From: Adlercreutzia sp. ZJ141
GTDB lineage: Bacteria; Actinomycetota; Coriobacteriia; Coriobacteriales; Eggerthellaceae
Direction of reading: 5' to 3'
Length of the DNA stretch: 64,000 bases
NCBI RefSeq assembly: GCF_011038965.1
Contig: NZ_JAAKEB010000008.1
Location: 1 to 64,000 of the forward strand
Shown piece after piece: positions 8,854 to 18,520 of this stretch. The notes below the pieces were generated by a model. The model was not told the origin of the DNA. It made no database searches and saw nothing but the letters and a program-made list of their open reading frames with translations. A program made the translations under genes and the position numbers. How positions within the stretch are numbered: the first letter of the stretch is position 1; every line of letters begins with the position of its first letter.

Positions 8854-11598
8854 ATGAGCACCGAAACGAATATCGACCACGTTGCCTCCGCCATAAGCGC
8901 CTTGGCCGACGCCACCACACATACCCCCGACGAAGAGGTCAGCGTGGCAAACGACACCGATCCCTTTGCTCCCGGATCGCTCGGCATGCTGGCCCCCAGC
9001 TGGTGGGAGGACGCTGAGGGCACCGTGTCCGGCGAGGCCAGCGCACCCGATGACTCACAGGCGGCGAGTGCGAACAGACCTTCCCCACTCGATGCGACCG
9101 ATCCGTGGCTTACCCTCGACGAGGCGCTCGAGCGCTTCCTCGATTGGGTATCCCAGCGCGAAATCGAGCTGTGGCCCCATCAGGAAGACGCGTTGATGAA
9201 CCTAGCGGTGGGCGACCACGTGATCTTAGGAACGCCAACCGGGTCGGGCAAATCGCTCGTCGCGCAGGGGCTGTGCTTTATCGGCATGGCGACAGGCCGG
9301 CGTACCTATTACACCGCCCCTATCAAGGCACTCGTTAGCGAGAAGTTCTTCGACATGGTTGACATCTTCGGCCGCGACAACGTGGGCATGATCACAGGCG
9401 ACTCTACTATTAACACGCAAGCGCCCATTATCTGCTGCACTGCCGAAATCTTAGCGAACCAGGCGCTACGTGAAGGAGAAACGGCTGATGTGGGCTGCGT
9501 AGTGATGGACGAGTTTCACTACTATGGCGAACCCGACCGCGGCTGGGCGTGGCAAGTGCCGCTGCTTGCCCTGCCGCGCGCGCAGTTTTTACTGATGAGC
9601 GCAACGCTGGGCGACGTGAGCACCATCGCAGCATCGCTTGAGACACGAACAATGCGCCCCGTGGATGTGGTAGCCGACGCGCCACGACCCGTACCACTTT
9701 CTTACGAGTACTCACTCACGCCGCTCGAAGGTGCTGTTGAACTCGCACTTCGGCGCGGTGATGCCCCCATCTACGTTGTTCACTTCTCGCAAGATGCCGC
9801 CGTAGCAAGCGCGCAGTCGCTCGCCAGCTACGGCGTGGCCACCAAGGAACAGCGCGAGGCGGCGAAAGCCGCCATGAAGGGAACGGCGTTTACCACGGCG
9901 TTCGGCAAAATCCTGCGCCGACTCCTGGAATGCGGCGTGGGCGTACACCATGCTGGCATGCTGCCCCGCTACCGCCTGCTGGTGGAAAAACTGGCACAAC
10001 AGGGGCTGCTTCCCGTTATCTGCGGGACCGACACGCTGGGTGTGGGTATCAACGTGCCCATTCACACGGTGTTGCTCACGCAGCTGACGAAGTACGACGG
10101 CTACAAAATGCGCCGACTGCGCGCACGCGAGTTCCATCAGATTGCCGGACGCGCCGGACGCAGCGGATTCGACACCGAGGGCCTGGTAATCGCCGAAGCA
10201 CCTGAACATGAGATAGAAAACGCCAAGTTGGTGGCAAAGGCCGCAGGCGATCCGAAAAAGCTGCGCAAGATAAAGAAGAAGAAACCACCCGAGGGTTTCG
10301 TGGCCTGGAACGAGCAAACGTTCACTCGCCTGCGCGAGTCATCTCCTGAAAAGCTAACACCGCGCATGCGTATCACCCATTCCATAGTACTGGCCGTGAT
10401 ATCACGTGGAGGCGACGCACACGCCAACGTTTGCGAGCTTATCGAGCTCTCCGCCCAAACCGACGAGCAGAAAGTGAAGTTGCTCGCGCGCACCGATGAG
10501 ATTTTCACCACACTCATCGACACCGGCGTGGTGGAGCGCATGGTGGACGAAAACGGTGCTGTTGAATACGTAACCACGGTCGATGTGCCAGATGACTTTG
10601 CACTCGATCAACCACTGTCGCCCTTCATGCTGGCAGCCTTGGAGCTGCTCGACCCCGAAAGCGAAACCTATGCGCTCGACGTAATATCGCTCGCAGAGGC
10701 CACACTGGAAAACCCCCGTCAGGTGCTGCGTGCCCAAGAGCGCGCTGCCCGGGAGGCAGCCATGGCCGAGATGAAAGCCGACGGCATCGAATACGAAGAA
10801 CGGATGGAGCGACTGGCCGAAATAACCTATCCCCGTCCGCTCGAAGAGCTCTTGAACGCAGCATTTGCGGAATACTGCCGTGCCGTGCCATGGGCACGCG
10901 ATCACGAACTAGCGCCGAAGAGCGTGCTTCGCGACATGCTGGAAACCGCATCGGACTTCAAAACCTACGTGGGCCGCTATAACATCGCGCGCTCGGAAGG
11001 CACGTTGCTCCGCTATTTGTCGGACGCCTACCGCGTACTCGACCGAACCATCCCACCAAGCGCACGCGACGAGCGCCTGCAAGACGTGATCGCATGGCTG
11101 CGCTTCATCGTGCACACCACCGATTCGAGCTTGGTAGACGAATGGGAATCGGCCGGCATGCAGCTGCCATCGGATGCATGCGTGCCGCAATTGGCCGACG
11201 AAGTGGTTGCCGACCGTCATGGCCTTACCGTGCTGGTGAGAAATGCGCTGTTCGCGCGCATTCGGCTCGCAGCAGCGGATCGCGCGGACAGGCTCGGCGA
11301 GCTCGATGGCGAATGGGGATTCGGAGCGCGCTTGTGGCGTGAAGCGCTCGATGCGTACTACAGCGAACACGAAGACGTACTACTCGATGCCAATGCTCGA
11401 TCGTCGAAGTTTTTCGTGCTCGACGAATCGCCTGAGAAGAGCGAGCACACTTGGCTTGTTCGGCAGATATTTTGCGACCCTGAAGGCGACTGCGATTTCG
11501 CCATAGCGGCCCGCGTCGACCTAGACGCAACACAGGAGCAAGGCGAAGTAGTGTTCTCGCGCTACCGCGTAGGGTTCGCGGAAGACCTCGCCGAATAG
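8854..11598 (+). CDS. DEAD/DEAH-box (Ski2/Mtr4-like) RNA helicase with C-terminal DUF3516-like region
   Basis: 914 residues. After an acidic N-terminus, motif I is GTPTGSGKS, motif II MDEFHYYG (DEFH in place of DEAD), motif III LMSATLGD, and motif VI QIAGRAGRSG. The combination and the long C-terminal all-helical region fit the actinobacterial Ski2-like helicase group carrying DUF3516. Such proteins unwind RNA or act in RNA turnover; the actual substrate is not known here. AAGGAG lies eight bases before the ATG. It follows queA by 80 bp and may be read from the same transcript. Confidence 0.9.
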   Translation: MSTETNIDHVASAISALADATTHTPDEEVSVANDTDPFAPGSLGMLAPSWWEDAEGTVSGEASAPDDSQAASANRPSPLDATDPWLTLDEALERFLDWVSQREIELWPHQEDALMNLAVGDHVILGTPTGSGKSLVAQGLCFIGMATGRRTYYTAPIKALVSEKFFDMVDIFGRDNVGMITGDSTINTQAPIICCTAEILANQALREGETADVGCVVMDEFHYYGEPDRGWAWQVPLLALPRAQFLLMSATLGDVSTIAASLETRTMRPVDVVADAPRPVPLSYEYSLTPLEGAVELALRRGDAPIYVVHFSQDAAVASAQSLASYGVATKEQREAAKAAMKGTAFTTAFGKILRRLLECGVGVHHAGMLPRYRLLVEKLAQQGLLPVICGTDTLGVGINVPIHTVLLTQLTKYDGYKMRRLRAREFHQIAGRAGRSGFDTEGLVIAEAPEHEIENAKLVAKAAGDPKKLRKIKKKKPPEGFVAWNEQTFTRLRESSPEKLTPRMRITHSIVLAVISRGGDAHANVCELIELSAQTDEQKVKLLARTDEIFTTLIDTGVVERMVDENGAVEYVTTVDVPDDFALDQPLSPFMLAALELLDPESETYALDVISLAEATLENPRQVLRAQERAAREAAMAEMKADGIEYEERMERLAEITYPRPLEELLNAAFAEYCRAVPWARDHELAPKSVLRDMLETASDFKTYVGRYNIARSEGTLLRYLSDAYRVLDRTIPPSARDERLQDVIAWLRFIVHTTDSSLVDEWESAGMQLPSDACVPQLADEVVADRHGLTVLVRNALFARIRLAAADRADRLGELDGEWGFGARLWREALDAYYSEHEDVLLDANARSSKFFVLDESPEKSEHTWLVRQIFCDPEGDCDFAIAARVDLDATQEQGEVVFSRYRVGFAEDLAE

Positions 11599-11682
11599 GT
11601 GGCGCGAAACAACAGGTCAACGCCAATCGCACAACCACGCTATAGGCGCAGATCGCTCGGTGCGCCCGCACCATACCCAATG

Positions 11683-11715
11683 AAGAAAGCGGCTTCCGCC
11701 TTGTGCGGAAGCCGC
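11683..11715 (-). terminator. Intrinsic terminator after cspA
   Basis: GCGGCTTCCGC at 11689-11699 pairs with GCGGAAGCCGC at 11705-11715. Read on the minus strand the stem is followed by TTTCTT, so it terminates cspA; it may also stop read-through from the helicase gene. Confidence 0.8.
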
Positions 11716-11740
11716 TCTGCGTGTGTGCGATAAAAACCGC

Positions 11741-11944
11741 TTACAGCTTCGTTACGTTGCTCGCCTGAAGCTTGCCGTTCTGCCCCTCAGTCACATCAAA
11801 GGAAACGGCCTGACCCTCGTCGAGCGTCCTAAAACCATCCATCTTGATCTCGCTGAAGTGGACGAACAGATCCTCGCCGTCTTTCTGGGAGATGAATCCG
11901 TAGCCTTTTTCGGGGTTAAACCACTTGACAGTACCTTCCGCCAT
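11741..11944 (-). CDS. cspA: Cold-shock protein, CspA family
   Basis: 67 residues, a single OB-fold cold-shock domain that binds single-stranded RNA and DNA. RNP1 is KGYGFI and RNP2 is DLFVHFS, with the usual [17 protein letters not shown] start. ATG at 11944 has AGAGGA six bases upstream and gives the standard family length; an in-frame upstream start would add an unlikely Cys- and Arg-rich leader. The long leader before the gene (about 125 bp of AT-rich sequence) is typical of cold-inducible csp genes, but no specific element was identified. Confidence 0.95.
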   Translation of the reverse strand: MAEGTVKWFNPEKGYGFISQKDGEDLFVHFSEIKMDGFRTLDEGQAVSFDVTEGQNGKLQASNVTKL

Positions 11945-12168
11945 TTCAAATCCTCTTTCCTCTCCCCAGCGACCCGGGGAGGTATTGCTGCGTGCTGCAT
12001 GGCGACAGCACTCACCCTCACCTCGAGGGTACGCATTCACTATACGCTATTCCATCCCAAAAACCATTTGGAAAAAACCAGAATGCCTTCTTTGGCTGTG
12101 CCCCACACAGAAAGCCCTTGAGAAATGTGTGCATTTGGTTGACGGCCTCTGCTCCTGCAGATCAACGA

Positions 12169-12570
12169 CTACTCTTCGGCACCACATACTTCGTCAATCA
12201 GCTTGTTAACGCTACTCTCGCCAAGCTCGAACCCGTACGCTTCCGCAATCGCATACGCCTGCCCCGACCGCACAGCGGCAAGCGCGTGATCTCCAGCCTC
12301 ACACAAGTAACGGGCCTCAAGCAAAAGTCCACGCGCCACATAGCCTGTCACCTGCGGATCAACCCCCGACACCTTCATGACCGCCGCAATCGACTCGGGA
12401 GCAAGCGACAGCAGAACCGCAGCGTCGATGTCGGTCGCTTCACCAATGGCAGTCTCAAGCGATTCGGCAGCCCGCTTCGGATCGCGCTCGTCAGTCGACA
12501 CGCGCATGCTGCGGGCTATCGCCGCAAAGAACTGCGTGATCAAACGCATCAGGTAATCTTGCTCGAACAT
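12169..12570 (-). CDS. DUF6483-like hypothetical protein
   Basis: 133 residues, mostly helical. It begins MFEQDYLMRLITQFFAAIAR, the characteristic opening of a small uncharacterised family (DUF6483) found in Firmicutes and Coriobacteria. The rest has a tetratricopeptide-like helical look (ARYLCEAGDHALAAVRSGQA). GGGGAG precedes ATG at 12570, immediately after the ruvB stop, so it is translationally close to ruvB and ends the ruvCAB operon. Function unknown. Confidence 0.7.
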   Translation of the reverse strand: MFEQDYLMRLITQFFAAIARSMRVSTDERDPKRAAESLETAIGEATDIDAAVLLSLAPESIAAVMKVSGVDPQVTGYVARGLLLEARYLCEAGDHALAAVRSGQAYAIAEAYGFELGESSVNKLIDEVCGAEE

Positions 12571-12571
12571 A

Positions 12572-13687
12572 CTACTCCCCCTGCCGCGCAATTCCCAAAT
12601 GGTCGTAGGCTCGATCCGTAGCCTGACGGCCCTTCGGCGTGCGGATCATCAGACCCTGCTGCATGAGATACGGCTCGTATACATCCTCCAGCGTGTCGGT
12701 ACTTTCCGACAGTGCTGAAGCTAGCGTGGTTAGGCCAACTGGCCTCCCTCCGAACTGCACGCACAAGAGCTCGAGCACGCGATTGTCCATGGCGTCAAGC
12801 CCTAACGAGTCAACTTCGAAAAAGCTTAAGGCTAAAGCGGCCACATCTTCGTCAATAACACCGTCACCACGAACCTGCGCCCAATCGCGTACGCGCTTCA
12901 GCAGGCGATTTGCTAAACGCGGCGTCCCGCGACTTCTGCGTGCAATCTCAAGTGCACCGCTTTCACAAATGGGCACATCAAGAATAGAGGCAGAACGCAG
13001 CACGATGTCGGCCAACTCTTCGGGTTCGTAGTACTGCAAGCGAAACACAATGCCAAAACGATCGCGTAACGGCCCGGTGAGCAAACCCGTACGCGTGGTT
13101 GCTCCAATCAGCGTAAACCGAGGAAGGTCGATTCTGATAGAACGGGCAGCGGGCCCCTTGCCCACTACGATGTCGAGTGCGAAGTCCTCAAGTGCGGGAT
13201 ACAGCACCTCTTCCACCATGCGGTTCATACGGTGTATTTCGTCGATGAACAGCACATCGCCCTCTTCGAGGTTTGTGAGTATCGCAGCAAGATCACCCGT
13301 ACGTTCAATAGCAGGGCCGCTGGTGGTGCGAATGTTTGACCCCATTTCGTTGGCGACAACGGTGGCAAGCGTGGTTTTGCCCAACCCCGGAGGTCCGGAG
13401 AACAGGATATGGTCGGCTACATCACCGCGCTCCTTTGCAGCTTCGATAAGGATAGACAGCGACTCCTTGATCTTCGTCTGTCCCAAATAGTCGCCCAAGC
13501 GCTTCGGGCGCAAACTGCGATCAAACGCCAGATCGTTTTCCTGTAATTCGGCCGACACGATACGCGAGCAGGCGGCAGTTGCGTTGTCCTGCACCCCACC
13601 GCCGATGGGCGCGCAAGCGCTTTGCGCCTCGAACACCATGCCTTCTATCTCAACGCCATGCTCTGTCATAGCCTCAACTTCTAACAT
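12572..13687 (-). CDS. ruvB: Holliday junction branch migration ATPase RuvB
   Basis: About 371 residues from ATG 13687. Hexameric AAA+ motor that drives RuvA-bound Holliday junctions. Walker [10 protein letters not shown], Walker B VLFIDEIH, sensor GATTRTG and arginine finger region GPLRDRFG are visible, followed by the winged-helix domain ([12 protein letters not shown], then [17 protein letters not shown]). The first 45 residues are poorly conserved and the start is uncertain: 13687, 13669 and 13639 are all in frame and none has a strong ribosome-binding site. It is separated from ruvA by 130 bp. Confidence 0.95.
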   Translation of the reverse strand: MLEVEAMTEHGVEIEGMVFEAQSACAPIGGGVQDNATAACSRIVSAELQENDLAFDRSLRPKRLGDYLGQTKIKESLSILIEAAKERGDVADHILFSGPPGLGKTTLATVVANEMGSNIRTTSGPAIERTGDLAAILTNLEEGDVLFIDEIHRMNRMVEEVLYPALEDFALDIVVGKGPAARSIRIDLPRFTLIGATTRTGLLTGPLRDRFGIVFRLQYYEPEELADIVLRSASILDVPICESGALEIARRSRGTPRLANRLLKRVRDWAQVRGDGVIDEDVAALALSFFEVDSLGLDAMDNRVLELLCVQFGGRPVGLTTLASALSESTDTLEDVYEPYLMQQGLMIRTPKGRQATDRAYDHLGIARQGE

Positions 13688-13820
13688 CAACCGAACCGAT
13701 TACAGCCAATTATGCACCGCACTACCTTACCCGCACGCTATTCCATGAGGAACCCAGAGGATGTGCGCAGCACAGCACATGTACCACTTCGGATGCGCGC
13801 AGCGCACCACAATACACCTA

Positions 13821-14423
13821 CTACTTCGAGCCGAGTCGCTTAAGCGCGTACCGCACAAGCGCACCCTCGTCTGCATCGTGCGGTGCGCCTTTGAGCGCAA
13901 GCTCGGCTTCTGCCGAACTGAAGCCCATTGACAACAGCGCCTCACCTGCCGAACGCATCGAGACATCAGCATCATCCGAGCCATCCGCAGCATCGGATTC
14001 GCCAAACAGACTCTCTTCTACCTGATCAAACGAGCCTTTCAACTCCAAGATAATGCGAGATGCCGTTTTTTTGCCCACGCCGGGAATGCGTTGCACAGCG
14101 GCAACATCCTGCGCCGATATAGCCCTTGCCAGCTGGGCGGGAGAGTAGAGCGACAATGCGGCGAGCGCCATTTTCGGCCCAATACCAGAAACGCTGATAA
14201 GCTTGCCAAAGAGTGCCTTTTCCTCAAGCGACAAAAAACCAAACAATGACGCGCCATCATCGCGCACCTGCAAATGCGTATGAATCAAGATGGCATTCCC
14301 CTTATCGGGAAGCTTCGCAAGCGCCGACTGACTCATGTTTACCTCGTAGCCAACGCCGGCAACGTCGATATAGGCGCACGTTGAACCTTTCCCCGCCACC
14401 ATACCGTTCAGAAACGCAATCAT
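13821..14423 (-). CDS. ruvA: Holliday junction binding protein RuvA
   Basis: 200 residues. N-terminal OB fold (MIAFLNGMVAGKGSTCAYID, then VGYEVNMS), two helix-hairpin-helix motifs (LISVSGIGPKMALAAL and VQRIPGVGKKTASRIILELK) and a C-terminal RuvB-binding domain ending DEGALVRYALKRL. It tetramerises on four-way junctions and loads RuvB. It begins 6 bp after the ruvC stop, so ruvC and ruvA are co-transcribed. Confidence 0.97.
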   Translation of the reverse strand: MIAFLNGMVAGKGSTCAYIDVAGVGYEVNMSQSALAKLPDKGNAILIHTHLQVRDDGASLFGFLSLEEKALFGKLISVSGIGPKMALAALSLYSPAQLARAISAQDVAAVQRIPGVGKKTASRIILELKGSFDQVEESLFGESDAADGSDDADVSMRSAGEALLSMGFSSAEAELALKGAPHDADEGALVRYALKRLGSK

Positions 14424-14429
14424 TGTTTG

Positions 14430-15026
14430 CTATGCACCTTTCCAACTTGAATACTGTTCCTGCCTCACATGATCGCGCGCAAGTGCCCGAGCAACAGCAG
14501 CATCGAAGCCAGCCGCCGACCCTTCATCGCACGGCTCGCATACGCCCGCATGCGTCGTGTAGCAGATGGCTGCCGCCAACGCGTCGGCCGCATGATCGGG
14601 CCGGGGTACGCCATCCAAGCCGAGCAACTGTCGAACCATGTATTGCACCTGTTCCTTCTCGGCTGAACCCGTGCCCACTACGGCCAGTTTGATCTGCCGC
14701 GGCGTGAACTCTCCCACGTCGATGCCCCCTTCAGCACACGCCACCAACGCCGCACCGCGTGCCTGACCAGTAGCAAACGCAGCCGTAATGTTCTGGCCGA
14801 ACCACACCGTTTCTATCCCCACACATGACGGGGAAAAGCGATCGATAACGGCACCCACTTGCTCGTGGATCTTTTGTAAGCGGCGCGCAAGCGGCATGCC
14901 CGCATCAGTTGACACGCACCCGTAAGCAACGCACGACAGCCGCGGCCCTTCTTGGCGCACGACACCCCACCCCGTATTTGCCAAGCCGGGATCAATACCG
15001 AGCACCGTTCGTAGCGCTTGAGCCAT
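14430..15026 (-). CDS. ruvC: Crossover junction endonuclease RuvC
   Basis: 198 residues from ATG 15026, chosen because AAAGGA lies just upstream; an in-frame ATG at 15044 lacks a ribosome-binding site. RuvC resolves Holliday junctions. Acidic catalytic residues are visible in VLGIDPGLANTGWG, VGIETVWFGQN and PRPDHAADALAAAIC. The C-terminus extends about 25 residues beyond the usual end. First gene of ruvC-ruvA-ruvB-DUF6483. Confidence 0.96.
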   Translation of the reverse strand: MAQALRTVLGIDPGLANTGWGVVRQEGPRLSCVAYGCVSTDAGMPLARRLQKIHEQVGAVIDRFSPSCVGIETVWFGQNITAAFATGQARGAALVACAEGGIDVGEFTPRQIKLAVVGTGSAEKEQVQYMVRQLLGLDGVPRPDHAADALAAAICYTTHAGVCEPCDEGSAAGFDAAVARALARDHVRQEQYSSWKGA

Positions 15027-15150
15027 GCCATCCTTTCCGTGCACTGAAACGCAATGTGTTATTCATTTTACAAACGTTTGTTCGCTTATGATAACACACT
15101 TTGCCCGATCAGAACGAAAACCTACCGATCCTTTCTCGCTTATCCTGCCC

Positions 15151-16302
15151 TTACCCCGCGCAAGCAACGGCGCCAGCGAGCACCAGGCCTTCTTCGTCGT
15201 AGAGTACGACCGCCTGACCGTAAGCACATGCTCGCTGTGGCTTATCGAACACGACCCGCAGCATATCACCCGTCACTTCAGCAATCGCCGGCTGAGGTTC
15301 TTGTCGATAGCTTGTCTTACACATCACCCGAACCGCACCGTCAAAATGTGGCACGGCAACGTAGTTCACGTCGCACGCCGTTACCGTACGAGAAAGCAGC
15401 TCATCGGAAAAGCCAATGATCAGCTGGTTCTTTTCGACACTCTTACCAATCACGTAATACGGCTCGCTCGCTGCGATGCCAATACCCTTGCGTTGGCCGA
15501 TCGTGTAGCGCAGCAAGCCTGCATGTCGACCACGCACAACTCCCTGCGTATCAACAATGTCGCCCACATCGCAGCACGAGCCCCGTTGCCGTTCGATGAA
15601 GCCTACGTAATCACCATCTGCGACAAAGCAGATGTCTTGACTCTCGGCCTTTTCCGCTGTTGCAAACCCAGCCTGTTCAGCAACAGCTCTCACAGTCGCT
15701 TTGTCCAGGTCACCTAAGGGAAATAGCATGTGCGCTAGCTGGTCTTGCGTGACGTTAGCCAACACGTAGCTTTGGTCTTTGCTCGTGTCACATGCCCGCC
15801 GAAGCGCGAACCGACCCGTTTCGGCGCAGAACTCGCGACGGACGTAGTGACCTGTGGCAACGTAGTCGAACCCGAGCTCGCGCCGACGCTGCTGCAATGC
15901 CTCGAACTTCAGGTACCGGTTGCAGTCGATGCAGGGATTCGGCGTGCATCCCGACAAGTAGCCATCACAGAAACGGTCAATCACCTGACTACGGAATCGG
16001 GCACAGTAATTGAATGTGTGATGTGGAATTCCCAAACGGCGGCATACCTGCTTGGCATCCTGCACGTCGTCAAGCGAGCAGCAGCTCACCTCGGAGTCTG
16101 CATCCAAGCCCGCCATACCTTCCCCATCAAACAGGCGCATGGTAACGCCTGCTGCTTCGTACCCCGCGTCACACACGAGCTTTGCCGCAACAGAGCTGTC
16201 AACCCCACCGCTCATGGCAACCATCACCTTGCCCAACCCTGAGTCGCCTAAGCTGCCCGGAGTACCCGTGGTATCCAAAGCACCGCATCCATCCAACTGC
16301 AT
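15151..16302 (-). CDS. mnmA: tRNA-specific 2-thiouridylase MnmA
   Basis: 383 residues. Adds sulfur to U34 of Lys, Glu and Gln tRNAs. The PP-loop SGGVDSS lies near residue 32. The catalytic cysteine pair is in GCTPNPCIDCNRYLKF and AESQDICFVADGDY, and GHYVRRE and DQSYVLANV follow the family order. ATG 16302 is preferred because GGGGAGG sits eight bases upstream. The N-terminus carries a roughly 25-residue extension before the PP-loop strand that is longer than in most homologues. Confidence 0.97.
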   Translation of the reverse strand: MQLDGCGALDTTGTPGSLGDSGLGKVMVAMSGGVDSSVAAKLVCDAGYEAAGVTMRLFDGEGMAGLDADSEVSCCSLDDVQDAKQVCRRLGIPHHTFNYCARFRSQVIDRFCDGYLSGCTPNPCIDCNRYLKFEALQQRRRELGFDYVATGHYVRREFCAETGRFALRRACDTSKDQSYVLANVTQDQLAHMLFPLGDLDKATVRAVAEQAGFATAEKAESQDICFVADGDYVGFIERQRGSCCDVGDIVDTQGVVRGRHAGLLRYTIGQRKGIGIAASEPYYVIGKSVEKNQLIIGFSDELLSRTVTACDVNYVAVPHFDGAVRVMCKTSYRQEPQPAIAEVTGDMLRVVFDKPQRACAYGQAVVLYDEEGLVLAGAVACAG

Positions 16303-16379
16303 TACCGTCACCTCCCCTGCTTTTTCCTTGAGTCAGCCACCGCAACAGCCGCGGCCACCGCAACAGCCGAGCACGAAAG

Positions 16380-16409
16380 AAGGCTGCAGCCCTGTAAAGC
16401 CACAGCCTT
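16380..16409 (-). terminator. Weak terminator-like hairpin after the yebC-type gene
   Basis: AAGGCTG and CAGCCTT pair around a 16-nt loop; on the minus strand the stem is followed by CTTTC. It is the only such structure between the YebC-type gene and mnmA. The short stem and long loop make it uncertain. Confidence 0.4.
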
Positions 16410-16437
16410 CCGATACGTACGCATTTAAACCGCGCGC

Positions 16438-17238
16438 TTACTCGTCAAGCGCAGCAGCAATCTCATCGGTGATATCCATGGTGTGATACACGTTCTGTAG
16501 ATCTTCAAGCTCTTCCAGCTTGTCAATCAGGCGGAACACTTTCTTCGCCTCATCAACGGAAACCACCGTAGGCGTGGTCGCCTCCATGGTGAGCTCAGCG
16601 CCCTTTACCTCAACGCCCTGCTCTTCAAGACCCTTCTTCACCGCCATCAGATCGGCAGGCGCGGTGTAGACCACCCATTCATCCTCGGCGTCATCGTAGT
16701 CGTCGCCGCCAGCCTCGGCGACCGCCATCATGAACTCTTCTTCATCGGCAGCGGCACCGTTCGGTTTCATCGGGTTCTTCTTATCGCCCGTTTCAACCTC
16801 TTTGGCGACTACCACCTGACCCTTGCGCTCGAACATGTACGACACCGAGCCAGACGTACCCAGATTGCCGCCATGATGGTTAAATGCAGCGCGCACGTCG
16901 GCGGCAGTGCGGTTGCGGTTGTCGGTTAGCGCCTCACAATACACAGCAATGCCGCAAGGGCCGTAGCCCTCGTAGACGACCGTTTCGTAATTGGCGGCAT
17001 CCTTGCCCGACCCGAACGCCTTGTCAATGGCCGTTTTAATCTTGTCCTTGGGCATGGACTGAGCCTTTGCCTTTTCGATAGCCGCGGCAAGGGAAGCGTT
17101 GTTTTCGGGATTCGGGTCGCCGCCCTCTTTCGCAGCTACGGTGATGTTGCGAGCCAGCTTAGAGAACAAGGCCGAACGCTTAGCGTCCTGAGCAGCCTTG
17201 CGATGCTTCGTGGTTGCCCACTTAGAATGTCCAGACAT
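16438..17238 (-). CDS. YebC/PmpR family protein
   Basis: 266 residues. It opens MSGHSKWATTKHRKAAQDAK and contains KDKIKTAIDKAFG, YEGYGPCGIAVYCEALTDNR and FNHHGGNLGTSGSVSYMFER, the full YebC/TACO1 signature. Family members bind DNA as regulators or help ribosomes through proline stretches; sequence alone does not decide. There is an acidic insert (about residues 175-200, DEEEFMMAVAEAGGDDYDDA) making it slightly longer than usual. AAGGGA lies eight bases before ATG 17238. An upstream in-frame extension is unlikely to be translated. Confidence 0.95.
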   Translation of the reverse strand: MSGHSKWATTKHRKAAQDAKRSALFSKLARNITVAAKEGGDPNPENNASLAAAIEKAKAQSMPKDKIKTAIDKAFGSGKDAANYETVVYEGYGPCGIAVYCEALTDNRNRTAADVRAAFNHHGGNLGTSGSVSYMFERKGQVVVAKEVETGDKKNPMKPNGAAADEEEFMMAVAEAGGDDYDDAEDEWVVYTAPADLMAVKKGLEEQGVEVKGAELTMEATTPTVVSVDEAKKVFRLIDKLEELEDLQNVYHTMDITDEIAAALDE

Positions 17239-17457
17239 GTACGACGTCCCTTCAGAATTACTGTAATACCAGCCGAGCATGATACCACAGACAGAAAAAC
17301 TCCCTGTTGGCATTCGTAGAGTCTTCATCAAACACGGTTCCAAACGCAACCCCGCGCGTCCGATAAGTCACCACGAAACAACTCGGCAACCCATAAATTC
17401 ATAAGGTACGCTAGACTTGCTCAACGAGGGAGGAACCCGTGCAGAAGTGCGCGGTAC

Positions 17458-18417
17458 ATGGGAAAGGATCGGTGGCAGCTTATGCCAGAAGGGTTCGCAA
17501 GTATTATCCAACAGATGGCCGTACTGTTCTCGATCATTGCCGTTGGCTACATCGCGAACAAGACGGGGCTTATGGGGCGCGAATTCGATAAGCACATATC
17601 GAAGCTGGTGTTAAACGTATCGCTTCCCGCTATGATTTTGGCTTCAGTGCTCGATGTTAGCGAGATTCCTTCCCGATCCGACATTCTGACCACCGTCGTC
17701 CTAGCGTTTTTCGCATACCTCGTGCTTATCGCCATTGCGTTTATCTTCTGCTTTGTTGCGCGTTGTCGCAAGGGGATGCGTGGCGTATATCGTTTCATGC
17801 TCGTGTTCGGCAACACGGGCTTTCTAGGGTTTCCCGTGGTGGCTGCTATCTTCGGCAACGAGGCGATCATTTATGCCTCTATTTGCAACCTGCCCTTCAA
17901 TCTGCTGGTATTTACCATAGGAGCTTGGTTCATCTCGTCGGACAGCGAAGAAGCGACGCCGGTTCGTGTGAGCGTGCGCACGTTTGCCACGCCCGCTCTC
18001 ATCGCGTGTCTTGCCACCATCGCATTCGCACTCGCAGGCGTGTGTGCCGTGCCCTTCGCAGGCCCCGCTTTGAGCACGCTTGGTAGTTTCACCACACCCG
18101 CCGCCATGCTCATCGTGGGATCAGCTATGGCAAACATGCCCGTGCGTGACCTGCTCGGTAACCCCCGGCTATTCGCTATGGCCGTCGTGCGACTGCTGGT
18201 TACCCCGGCCATCATTTATCTGACGCTCCATGCCTTTGTGAGCAATGCCGTGTTGCTAGGCGTTTTGGTGGTGACATGCGGCATGCCAGTGGCAACCAAC
18301 GGCACTATGCTCTGCTACGAATACGGTGGCAACAGCAAGGTTATGGCGCAGGGAACGTTCATCACCACAGTGGCGTCGCTCGTTAGCGTACCGCTGCTAG
18401 TGTTGCTTTTGGGGTAG
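17458..18417 (+). CDS. AEC-family transporter (auxin efflux carrier type)
   Basis: 319 residues from ATG 17458, or 311 from ATG 17482, which has a GGTGG sequence upstream. About ten hydrophobic segments in two five-segment halves. Signature stretches are GYIANKTGLMGREFDKHISK, FGNTGFLGFPV in the first half and TCGMPVATNGTMLCYEYGG in the second. AEC proteins export or import organic anions such as malate; the substrate is not predictable. It is divergent from the yebC-type gene and stands alone. Confidence 0.88.
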   Translation: MGKDRWQLMPEGFASIIQQMAVLFSIIAVGYIANKTGLMGREFDKHISKLVLNVSLPAMILASVLDVSEIPSRSDILTTVVLAFFAYLVLIAIAFIFCFVARCRKGMRGVYRFMLVFGNTGFLGFPVVAAIFGNEAIIYASICNLPFNLLVFTIGAWFISSDSEEATPVRVSVRTFATPALIACLATIAFALAGVCAVPFAGPALSTLGSFTTPAAMLIVGSAMANMPVRDLLGNPRLFAMAVVRLLVTPAIIYLTLHAFVSNAVLLGVLVVTCGMPVATNGTMLCYEYGGNSKVMAQGTFITTVASLVSVPLLVLLLG

Positions 18418-18474
18418 GGAAAGAAGACGCCAGGTCCGACGTATCGTGCGGCAAGAACACTGCGGCAAGCGCGC

Positions 18475-18520
18475 TACGGCAAAAGTGTTACGGCAAAAGC
18501 CCCTTACGGCAAAAGCCCCA
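18475..18520. repeat. Three short direct repeats at the 3' end of uppP
   Basis: TACGGCAAAAG occurs at 18475, 18489 and 18505, the last spanning the uppP stop codon; a fourth degenerate GCGGCAAG series lies just upstream. It looks like slippage duplication of the gene's final codons into the downstream sequence. Confidence 0.6.
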